Source: Anolis sagrei | Lineage: Eukaryota > Chordata > Lepidosauria > Squamata > Anolidae | Direction of reading: 5' to 3' | Length of the DNA stretch: 64,000 nt | Assembly: GCF_037176765.1 (NCBI RefSeq) | Contig: NC_090023.1 | Location: forward strand, 22,951,366 to 23,015,365 | Shown: positions 31,752-62,219 of the stretch, piece by piece | Numbering within the stretch: position 1 is the first letter of the stretch | How the letters are laid out: each line of letters starts with the position of its first letter | Made by a program: the position numbers and the translations under genes | Notes under the pieces: model-generated | The model's database searches: none | Told to the model about the DNA's origin: nothing | Seen by the model: only the letters and a program-made list of their open reading frames with translations

Positions 31752-33039
31752 TTCTCCATAAAGATTTTTTTTCTGTGTTTCTTTTTCTAATAGAGACAAG
31801 AAAACTGGGCTGATTCAACATTCAGATTCTGGATGGAAAATCAATTTGATACTGATATTCTCAATTTGTCAGTGGTATTCTCTAAAGCAGAACAAAATGT
31901 GTTACACTTAAACATTTGCTGAACATGTTTTGCATTTATTTCAGATAAAGTCATGTCATGTTTTATCCTCTTTTACTACTTTCAGAAGTCTTGTTTCAAA
32001 TGCAAACTTTGTTATTTATTGTGTTTGTGTGCTTCCTTTTCACCCATAATGGGACCCAAAATAGTTTCTAAAACAATTAAAAATTAACAATATTTTTTTA
32101 AAAAAAGTACAAAACATTTAAAAATACAAACACGTTTAGGAAAAATGAAAAATAAAGTAACTTTACTCTTATGATGGCTTTCCAGCTTCCTTTTTTTGGC
32201 TGATAAAGCAACTTCGCATAGAACTCAACTTTTGTATGCCAAATAGGGCACACAATTTTTAGTTTCAAATGCAAATTTTTACTGCGACAACAAACTAGGT
32301 TTCTCAAATTTAATAGATTCAATGTCCTAGTTCTTTGCATTCTGCTAGCCTAAATATCAGATGTCCTTACACTGTTAATGCTTGGTGAAAGTGAAGATAA
32401 AAGACTTTGCTACAGGGATGGGCCTGGGGCCGATACCTCAATATGGGCAGGATAGGCCGGTGAGATACAGAATACTGAATTTATTGCTTATACCCCATTT
32501 GTGCACACTCATATATGCATTGTTACACAAAGAGACATAAAGTTCAGAAATCCTTACCCATTTTTACTGCTTTATATCAATAATAAATGGTCTTGGAAAA
32601 GAGTAACTCTGTGTGTTGTAGTGCTAAGCACAGCCAGCACTTCAGAAGGTCTGTGAAGCTAAGAGGGCCTGGCAGACTCACCCAAGGTTGACATTTGGGC
32701 AGCTCTTTTTATAACGCTTTATAAACTCTCTTTGAACAAATGTAAACAAAGGAACCAGACAAGGGAAACAAGAGTTTGCAATAAAGCTATTCTTGTCATA
32801 ACCGAACAAAGAAAACATGTGGCCTCTTGCTCAGCTGTTAAACAAAGCAAATAGGAACAGGCTTTCCTTGAAACCTCCTCTAGGTCTCACAAAGCAGATG
32901 CGATAACCCTACTCCAAATGAGTGGCAGGAACCAACACTGAGTGTGGGAGTAAATATGGGTGTAAGAAGGCCTCTCCCCTCTTACTCTAGAAGGGGAATT
33001 GTGGAGGAATTGTAGAGTCTTGCGCTTCAGCAGTAAAGC
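31752..33039. other. Intergenic sequence, no gene recognised
   Basis: Mostly AT-rich. 32600-33030 is less AT-rich and ends in 'gcagtaaagctacttca'. I could not find paired ends or a target duplication to assign it to a repeat class. Confidence 0.45.
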
Positions 33040-34110
33040 TACTTCATAGGATCACAGAGTTGAAGGGGATCCCAAGGGCCATCCAGTCCAACTCCCTGCT
33101 ATGCAGAAAAAATACAATCAAAGCACTCCCAACAGATGGCCATCTAGCTCTTGTTAAAAGTCCTTCAGAGAAAGTAATTCCACCACACTCTCAGGCAGCA
33201 TATCCCACTGTCAAACAGCTCTTACTGTCAGGAGGTTGTTACTAATGTTTAAGTGGAATCTCTTTTTCTGTAATTTGAATCCATTGCTCCATGTCCAAGT
33301 CTCTGGAACAGCAGAAAAAAAGCTGGCTCTATCTTCAGTCATCATTTTAAGCATTTAAACTTAGCTATTATGCCCCATTTCAGCCTTCATTTCACCAAGC
33401 TAAACAAACCCAGCTCCCTAAGCAGCTCCTTATAAGGCTTGGCTTTCAAACCTTTGATCATTTTGTTTGCCCTTCTCTGGATATCAAGTTTGTCAAGATC
33501 CTTCTTGAATACTGTGCTCAGAACTGGACACAGTATTCCAGGAGAGGTTGGTAGGTAAAGGTAGAGATTTTCCCCTGACATTAAGTCAAGTTGTGTCCAA
33601 CTCTGGGGGTTGGTGCTCATCTCCATTTCTAAGCCGAAGAGCCGGAGTTGTCTGTAGGCACCTCCAAGGTCATGTGGCCATCATGACTGCATGGAGCGCC
33701 GTTACCTTCCTGCTGGAGCGGTACCTATTGATCTACTCACATTTGCATGTTTTTGAACTGCTAAGTTGGCAGAAGCTGGGGCTCACAGCGGGAGCTCACT
33801 CTGCTCCCCAGATTTGAACTTGCAACCTCATCAAGTTCAGCAGCTCAGCGGTTTAACCCACTGCACCACCAGGTCAGATCAAAACAGAACAGAGTGAGAC
33901 TATGACTTCCCTCAGTCTAGGTGTTATACTCCTATTGATGTAGCCTAAAATCTCAATGGCCTTTCTAGCTACTGCACCACATTGTAGAAACAAGTTCAGC
34001 TTGTGGTCTACTTCAACTCGTAAATCTCTTCCACATGTACTGTTTGCAAACCAGGCGCTCCCTGTTGAAATTCATTTTGTTAGTTCTGGCCCAGCTCTGT
34101 AATCACTTCA
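33040..34110 (-). mobile_element. CR1 LINE 3' part, interrupted by a SINE
   Basis: A minus-strand CR1 starting at 'aggatcacagagttgaaggg' and running to 'ttagttctggcccagctctg'. A Sauria SINE at about 33550-33872 interrupts it at the same 'gacacagtattccagg' phrase found in the other CR1 copies. Old and 5'-truncated. Confidence 0.82.
33550..33872 (-). mobile_element. Sauria SINE inside a CR1
   Basis: Same family and orientation as 31410-31740: 'aaggtcatgtggccatcatg', 'gagcggtacctattgatcta' and a tRNA-like head reading 'ggtttaacccactgcaccac' reversed. Younger than the CR1 it splits. Boundaries are approximate. Confidence 0.85.
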
Positions 34111-34705
34111 CTTTTTTTCTTTCTACAGAAAGAAAGAGGGGACTTACAGGAGACGGGGCCAAGTTTTCATCCTGTTCATTCCCATACCTTCTCACCTAGG
34201 CTTAAAGCAGGAAGCAAGAAAGCTTTTCTCTGTGCCTGTAGTATTCTAGTTGTGTTTCACTACAGCTCCCATCATTCTCCTGCATAGCTGAAAATGGTGT
34301 AAGCTGTAGCTCAACAACATCTGGAGGGCATCAGGTCAAAGAATGCTGGCATAATGTCTCCTTTGCAATAACAGGTGTGGCTTCTCCTGTACTTCCTGCC
34401 AACACCCTGCCCATGCTCTTCCTTGCCCTTTACTCTCCAAAAGATCTGGAGCAACCAGCTGGAGATGTGAACACACCCAAAAGCTTCCCTTACTCAGTGA
34501 ATGATCTGACAGCTGTTGCATTGGTTTGAGTGGGCGAGCTTCTTGAAGCTGATCCATATCTCATGCTCATTAATGGCTTTTCATGGGGTGTTGTGCTCCT
34601 GTGTGTCCTATGCATGTGTCACTGGTAGAACTGGATTTTTAGGTTACCAGAACAACTCTGCAGCTGCTTCCTAATATGGCTCCCTAATAATGTCTTACAC
34701 ATGAA
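34111..34705. other. Intergenic sequence, nothing recognised
   Basis: No coding or repeat assignment. A short 'aactacagctcccatcattc' style MITE remnant may lie near 34255-34330. Confidence 0.4.
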
Positions 34706-34830
34706 AATTTTTATTTATTTATTTCATGCACGTTTACCTTGCCCTTCCCCCCGAAGGGGGACTCAGGACAGCCTCACACAAGCACCATACGATACTGTCA
34801 ACAAGTAAACAATTTGAAGTACAATTAAAG
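34706..34830 (-). mobile_element. L2 LINE 3' tail
   Basis: A TTTATTTATTTATTTC start followed by 'cgaagggggactcaggacag', reversed, equals the ends of other L2 copies here. Confidence 0.6.
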
Positions 34831-34969
34831 CATCATGACCTTAACTAAGCAGGGATGGACCTTAACTAGGCAGGGATGGACCATGTTGTATTGGGACATA
34901 ACAATGACCATGCCATGATAATAAAGTTAGCTTATAGTCTATTGAACTTATACCTTTACAGAATGGTAA

Positions 34970-35340
34970 GACACACTATTGAACATGAATCAACAATGTG
35001 ATGCAGCCAATGGGATTTGGGGTTGCATCAAATGAAGTATAGTGTCTAGGTCAAGGGAAATCATGATGCCTCTCTATTCTGCTTTGGTTAGAACCCACCT
35101 GGAATACTGTGTCCAATTCTGGGCAACACAATTCAAGAGAGATATTGACAAGCTGGAAGGTGTCTAGAGGAGGATAACTAAAATGATCAAAGGTCTGGAG
35201 ACTATGAATCCCAGTGATGAGTGGCTAAAAGAACTAGTTATGTTTAGCCTGCAGAAGAGGAGGTTGAGAGGAGACATTATAGCTATGTTTCAATATGTGA
35301 AAGGGTCATAAGGAATAAAGAGCAAGTTTGTTTTCTGCTT
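34970..35340 (+). mobile_element. CR1 LINE C-terminal region
   Basis: Plus-strand CR1: 'tggaatactgtgtccaattc', 'gacaagctggaaggtgtc' and 'tttagcctgcagaagagg' are in family order. Coding is disrupted. Confidence 0.8.
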
Positions 35341-35480
35341 TAAAGAAATAATAAACTTTTATTTGTATACTGCTCTATCTCCCCGAAGGGTGGTTTCCAG
35401 TATAGGTAAAGCATTGCAATTACCAATACAAAAACATACAAGATAATCATTATAAAACATAGACATAATACTATATAACA
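35341..35480 (-). mobile_element. L2 LINE 3' tail
   Basis: The sequence 'atactgctctatctccccga', reversed, as at 8425 and 57290. Truncated. Confidence 0.55.
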
Positions 35481-35958
35481 GAATATAATAGAATACCAAG
35501 TCTGCAAACTTTGTGTTTTGTTTGTTCGATTGTTTTTAATGCAATACAACTGTTTTGGTTTACTCCTGACATGATAAATAAAATAAAATCTACCTAAACT
35601 AGCATCAACCAATGGAGTTCAATGAATTTTTCTAACTCTGCACTAGCTAAAGAGATCACAAGCTCAAAAGAATTAGATATATACTTCAGTGGTGAATGAA
35701 TTAAAAATATTGCCATACCTTTATGCAGACTAGACAGCGCAATAAATAGTACAACGTTCCTTACATTTCCTTACCTTGTTGCTGAGTTTCTAGCAATATA
35801 AAATTAAGAGTTCAATTTATATTAATTATATTTGTTGTATTTAATTCTTTCTGAATAAACTATGCTTTTATATGAAACAGAGAAGCAAAGTTTATTCAGA
35901 AAAAATTAAATAGAATAGGATGGATATAAATGTTATATTTTATGTAAAATAGAATTAA
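35481..35958. other. Intergenic AT-rich sequence
   Basis: Nothing recognised. Confidence 0.5.
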
Positions 35959-37112
35959 TTTCAATATGCAGATGATACCACTTTGATGGCCAAAAGCGAG
36001 GAGGAGCCGAGGAGCCTTCTAATCAAGGTGAAAGAAGAAAGTGCAAAAGCTGGGTTGCAGTTAAACATTAAAAAGACCAAGATTCTGGCCACAAGAATGA
36101 TTGACACCTGGAAAATAGAGGGGGAAAAGGTGGAGGCAGTGACAGACTTTGTATTTCTAGGTGCAAAGATTACTGCGGATGCAGACTGTGGCCAGGAAAT
36201 CAGAAGACGCTTACTTCTTGGGGGGAGAGCAATGTCCAGTCTCGATAAAATAGTGAAGAGTAGAGACATCACACTGGCAACGAAGATCCGCTTAGTAAAA
36301 GCAATGGTATTCCCCATAGTCACCTACGTATGTGAGAGCTGGACCTTAGAGAAGGCTGAGCGAAGGAAGATAGATGCTTTTGAACTGTGGTGTTGGAGGA
36401 AAGTTCTGAGAGTGCCTTGAACCGCGAGTAGATCCAACCAGTCCATCCTCCAGGAAATAAAGCCCGATTGCTCACTGGAGGGAAGGATATTAGAGGCAAA
36501 GATGAAGTACTTCAGCCACATCATGAAAAGACAAGAAAGCTTGGAGAAGACAATGATGCTGGGGAAAATGGAAGGAAAAAGGAAGAGGGGCCGACCAAGG
36601 GCAAGATGGATGGATGGTATCCTTGAAGTGACTGGCTTGATTCCGAAGGAGCTGGGGGTGGTGATGGTCAATGGAGATTAGAGACAAAGATTAAGTACTT
36701 CGGCCACATCATGAAATGTCAGGAAAGCTTAGAGAAGATAATTATGCTGGGGAAAATGGAAGCAAAAAGGAAGAGGGGCCGACCAAGGGCAAGATGGATG
36801 GATGGTATCCTTGAAGTGACTGGCTTGACTCCGAAGGAGCTGGGGGTGGTGACGGTCAACGGAGATTAGAGACAAAAATGAAGTACTTCGGCCACATCAT
36901 GAAATGCCAGGAAAGCTTACAGAAGATAATTATGCTGGGGAAAATGGAAGCAAAAAGGAAGAGGGGCCGACCAAGTGCAAGATGGATGGATGGTATCCTT
37001 GAAGTGACTCTGAAGGAGCTGGGGGTGGCGACGGCCGACAAGAAGCTCTGGCATGGGCTGGTCCATGAGGTCACGAAGAGTCGGAAGCGACTGAACGAAT
37101 GAACAACAACAA
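35959..37112 (+). mobile_element. Bov-B LINE 3' part with threefold 188-bp repeat
   Basis: Coding at 35983-36420 starts just after the YADDT box (35967-) and reads LQLNIKKTKILATRMIDTWK, TDFVFLGAKIT and VFPIVTYVCESWTLEKAERR, which is Bov-B (RTE clade) reverse transcriptase C-terminal sequence. The element ends in 'gaggtcacgaagagtcggaa' and a CAACAAC tail. Between them a unit containing 'aagtacttcggccacatcat' occurs three times at about 36504, 36693 and 36881. The 5' part is missing. Bov-B is abundant in squamates. Confidence 0.88.
36491..37060 (+). repeat. Three tandem copies of a ~188-bp Bov-B segment
   Basis: The phrases 'aagtacttc', 'gccgaccaag' and 'ggagctgggggtgg' recur at a 188-189 base period. 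Other Bov-B copies have the segment once. Confidence 0.85.
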
Positions 37113-37179
37113 AATAAAATTTAAATAATCAATATAATTTCCCCCCAAAGTTGTATATAATGAGTACAAAACAACTTCA

Positions 37180-37330
37180 AATCTGTTGTTGGGCCTTCAA
37201 GTTGCTTCCGATTTATGGAGATTCTAATGCAAAGACATCAAAGCTGTCTAGAGAGTAGTAGCCTTGGCCTTCTTCTGAGGCTGAGAGAGTGTGACTTGAT
37301 TAGAGTCACCCAGCTGAAACTTCTGGGAGT
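37180..37330 (-). repeat. tRNA-derived SINE fragment
   Basis: 'ttcaagttgcttccgattta' and 'tgacttgattagagtcaccc' are the tail and core of the SINE family at 25616 in reverse. The head is lost. Confidence 0.5.
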
Positions 37331-37541
37331 TAAAGTCCAAAAGACCTGGAGGACTAGAGTGTGGGAAGCATTCCCAACCATGAAACTGCTATTCTACCCA
37401 ATACTGGGATGTTTAGCCAAAGGGAAAAAAGCGGAACACTCTTTAAGGATACTTGTTTCCACAGGGAGGACGAAAAGTGTAGCGCCGCCCAGTTAAAGAG
37501 CCAAGAGGAGAGCGTTTCCATGGTAACCTGTAGAAGCGGCC

Positions 37542-57613
<20,072 letters not shown>

Positions 57614-57925
57614 CTGGGTTTGATTCCTCAAGTTTATTTGATGAATAGATGAATTCTCCTTAGATATAGATTTGTCAGGATTCTGTTCTTTTCAAAGAGA
57701 TCTATGTTATCTACACACGTTTTCCCCTTCCCAGAAATCTAAGGTACTCAGTATGGTTTCAAACACATATTTTGTATTATTAATGTTACAGACTTAATAC
57801 CCATATCAATACTTGTGCAATGTACTATTTGAAAAGTTTTGCTGTTGCTGAATTATATCCTGCCTACAAAGACTCTTATTTGAAACTATCATAATAACAT
57901 TTACATTTGTGTTTTCTTAACCATA

Positions 57926-57931
57926 AATAAA
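57926..57931 (+). promoter_or_regulatory. CFAP300 polyadenylation signal
   Basis: AATAAA about 310 bases after the stop codon, in an AT-rich 3' UTR. Confidence 0.65.
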
Positions 57932-58268
57932 AACTTTTTAAATGTTGTGTACATACATTTTGAGTATGAAATAGCAATTTTAAACTATGAAAACATATAA
58001 CTATTGGTTTGGAATTTGATTGATGAGTCTGTTGTTGATGATTGATGGGTCAAGAAACAGTTCTCAGTTCAGATTGCTTATGTGGTCCTAAAGCAGCAAT
58101 AATTTTATAATTAATGAGGGAATTTTTAAAAAAAGAGAAAGTGAACCCCAACATTTTGTAAAACATTTTGTTTGTTTTACACTGTAGAAGTGATGCAGTT
58201 TGGTACTACTTCAACTCCCATGGCTCCATGGTATGGAATGATGGGAGTTATCATTTTTACAAGGTCAT

Positions 58269-58445
58269 GGGGAGGCATGGGCAAACTTGGGCCCTCCTTC
58301 CAGGTGTTTTGGACTTCAACTCCCACCATTCCTAACAGCCTCAGGTCCCTTCCCTTTCCCTATGTACAGAGTTGCCTTTTTTACACAGTTGCCTTTTTAC
58401 ACACAGTAGCCTTCACACTGGAGCTTCTTACACAAAGTCTTCAAC
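58269..58445 (+). repeat. MITE half plus the repeat-unit flank seen in YAP1 intron 1
   Basis: 'aggcatgggcaaacttgggc' to 'cctaacagcctcaggtcccttcc' is the same fused sequence that makes up the array at 62220-64000, here as a single diverged copy. Confidence 0.6.
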
Positions 58446-58624
58446 CTGATTGTTTTTAAATGTTTTAATTGTTTTAATGTACTTTAAAATTATATTTTAA
58501 TATTTATTTAACTGTACATTGTGTTTTAAGGCATCAAATTGTTGCCTTTTTGTAAAGCCGACTTGAGTCCCCTCCAGGGTGAGAAAGGCAGGATAGAAAT
58601 GTTGTAAGTAAATAAATAAATAAA
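58446..58624 (+). mobile_element. L2 LINE 3' end
   Basis: 'gttttaaggcatcaaattgt', 'ttgagtcccctccagggtga' and a final (AAATA)n. 3' UTR only. Confidence 0.7.
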
Positions 58625-58689
58625 CCTGGGGCTTCTCTCACCAGGCTGTCCTCACACCAGGCCTCTCACACACTGAGGCCTACTAACTC

Positions 58690-59268
58690 TGAGGCCTACC
58701 TGACACTTGCTGCCAGTTTGCTACCGAGCACAATCCAAAGTGCTGGCTTTAGACTATAAAACCCTAAATGGTTCTGGCCCAACTTACATGTCCGAATTTA
58801 TCTCTCCCTATGAACCATCTAGGAGTTTAAGATCATCTGGGGAGGCCCTGCTCTTGATCCTGCCTTCTTTGCAGATGCAACTGGCGGGGCCGAGAGACAG
58901 GGCCTTCTCAGTGGTGGCCCCTCAACTGTGGAACTCCCTCTCTAGGGATATTAAATGAACCCCTTTCCTCCTGACTTTCCACAGACCAGTGAAAACATGG
59001 CTATTTGAACAAGCCTTTGGGAATCTAGTACAATAAATAAACACGGAAGTATGTGAAATCAAATACTGAAACAGCTTAGACAATGTTTTTGGACGACGAG
59101 GTTTTATATGTTTTTAAAGGTTTTAATGTATGCATTTTATAAATCAAAAAAAATATTGTAATTTTTACATTGTTTTAACGGCATCTAATAGCTGCCTATG
59201 TTGTAAAGCCATCTTGGGTCACCTTCAAGTTCAAGAAAGGCGGGATAGAAATATCGTAAATAAATAAA
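58690..59268 (+). mobile_element. L2 LINE 3' end with protein tail
   Basis: The frame 58707-58958 reads [20 protein letters not shown] and [20 protein letters not shown], the L2 C-terminus, followed by the L2 3' UTR and an (AAATA) end. Confidence 0.82.
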
Positions 59269-59274
59269 GGGCTT

Positions 59275-59411
59275 GAGGCTGCTTTTTTTCTCGTGTCAGG
59301 CGCGACTTGAGAAACTGCAAGTCGCTTCTGGCGTGAGAGAATGGCTGCTGGGAATGGTGGGAGTTAAAGTCCAAAACACCTGGAGGGAGGGCCCAAGTTT
59401 TCCCAGGCCTG
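59275..59411. repeat. Unclassified repeat fragment plus MITE right half
   Basis: 'ttctcgtgtcaggcgcgact' followed by 'gcaagtcgcttctggcgtga' is a recurrent lizard repeat. It joins the inverted MITE half 'ccaaaacacctggagggagg' ... 'cccaggcctgg' at 59350-59411. Confidence 0.5.
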
Positions 59412-59574
59412 GTCTTTAGCTTTCTGTGCGAGAAGCTGCTGGTGCCTCACCAGACTGCAAATCCTTGGATTCCATTGCATTGTGCCATGGCAGTTCAAAG
59501 TGGTGTCAGGTTGTGACAATTCTTCACCCTGAAAGCATGCCACCTTCATCTTAGCTGCTTACTTAGGTGATCTA

Positions 59575-60181
59575 ATTCAAGGTGCAGGTGCTTACCTACA
59601 AAGCCCTAAACGGTTTGGGACCTGCCTACCTGCGTGACCGCATCTCCGTTTATGAACCCACGCGCTCCCTTCGTTCATCCGGAGGGGCCCTGCTCGCGAT
59701 CCCACCTGCGTCGCAGGCACGTTTGGTGGGGACGAGGGACAGGGCCTTCTCTGTGGTTGCCCCCCAACTCTGGAACACCCTCCCCAAAGACATTAGACTA
59801 GCACCCACGTTGGCAGTCTTTAGGAAAAACTTGAAGACCTGGCTATTCAGATGTGCTTTTCCGGAATAGGATAACCCCCACTATGTCCCAGAAGCACTTT
59901 ATTAGAGTTTAAGACTCTCTGCACATTGCACTTGCCCAGAATCCCAACATACTACCTCTCACAGCCAGCACTTTTTAACCTGTACCCATCACTGGCCCAG
60001 CCCTGGTTTTTATTGCGTAATAGTGTAATGTTTTCTTATTGCTTATGTTTTTAATTTGCTTTGCATCGTATTGTTATTGTTTGCTGTTGTTGTGTTGAGG
60101 CCTTGGCCTTTGTAAGCCGCAATGAGTCCTTCGGGAGATGCTAGCGGGGAACAAATAAAGTTTAATAATAATAATAATAAT
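59575..60181 (+). mobile_element. L2 LINE 3' end with protein tail
   Basis: The frame 59582-59869 reads VLTYKALNGLGPAYLRDRIS, then LRSSGGALLAIPPASQARLV, then FSVVAPQLWNTLPKDIRLAP, a clean L2 C-terminus. The 3' UTR ends in (AAT)n at 60163-60181. The least decayed L2 copy in the window. Confidence 0.88.
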
Positions 60182-60475
60182 CCCTCGTTGTCGGAGTAAG
60201 GTTGGTTTACTGGCAGTTGGTACGTAGGTGACTGTGGAGCCCTATTATTGATCTGCATGTTCTCCCGCAGTGAGGGCATCGGTTTCCAGGTGGAAGGCGG
60301 TCCCGGTCGGGGTTGGCTTCATGCACCTTCCTCTTGGCATGTTTCTTTCTTTTGCTCTCCATTCCTGCTTCTTCAAATTCTACAACACTGGTGGTCACAG
60401 CTGACCTCCAGCTGGAGCGCTCAAGGCCCAGGGCTTTCCAGTTCTCAGTGTCTATGCCAGAGTTTGACATTGAGT
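60182..60475 (-). mobile_element. LINE-like C-terminal zinc-finger tail
   Basis: The minus-strand frame 60207-60470 (87 codons) ends RCPHCGRTCRSIIGLHSHLR then TNC, a Cys-Cys-His-Cys/His finger. The preceding WRSAVTTSVVEFEEAG is like the tail of LINE-encoded endonuclease/RT proteins in many animals. It abuts an (AAT)n run, the expected 3' end of a minus-strand insert. Clade not fixed. A host gene exon is less likely. Confidence 0.5.
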
Positions 60476-61079
60476 TTATTAAGGTTTACTTTTGAGCAGA
60501 CAATAGTTAAGATTGCAGGCTGTGATTTATTTTGGGGGGAATAAAGAGGTAGGGTAAGCAAGGGTTGATTCTCCACCAAGCTTGCTAGAGAAGCCTTGCT
60601 GCAAAGCAACCACAGAACACAAAGTCCTGGCAATGATTGCAGAGGTGTCCTTTCCCTCCCCTTCCCTTCCCTCCTCCTCTTCCATGGGGGCTTTGAAGCC
60701 TGGTGGGTTGGGGTCTTGTTTCCTTTCCCCCTCCCTTTCTCCTCTTTTTAATGGTGTGTGTGTGTGTGTGTGGGAGGCGAAATACTCCCACTTTCCCCTC
60801 CTTTTCGTCTCCGTGGGAGGGTTGGAAAACTTTTTTTTTTTTGGAGGGGGAGACAGGATGAGGAGGGTGGGTAGAAGTATAAAATACACGGTTCCTGGAC
60901 ACTAGTGGAGGCCAAGAAAACGACTCGGGCGGGTTTGCTTGAAAAACGACTAAAAATAAAAACACAACAATTGTCTCAGCTGGAAAAGAGGAAAAAAAGA
61001 GCCACGAAAGTAAACGTGAGGGAATCCCAACACATTGAAGTCTTTAAATCAGTGCAAAATTGCTTTTAAAAAAATCAGA
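60476..61079. other. YAP1 upstream region
   Basis: Contains a pyrimidine-rich tract at about 60650-60750, a short (GT)n at 60755-60771 and a T/G run near 60830. Coding frames on both strands look compositional. Confidence 0.45.
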
Positions 61080-62216
<1,137 letters not shown>

Positions 62217-62219
62217 TAG

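Noticed and set aside
32600-33039. A possible solo LTR, from its composition and the ending 'gcagtaaagctacttca'.
   Set aside because: No paired TG/CA ends or target duplication could be fixed by eye, so it is left unassigned.
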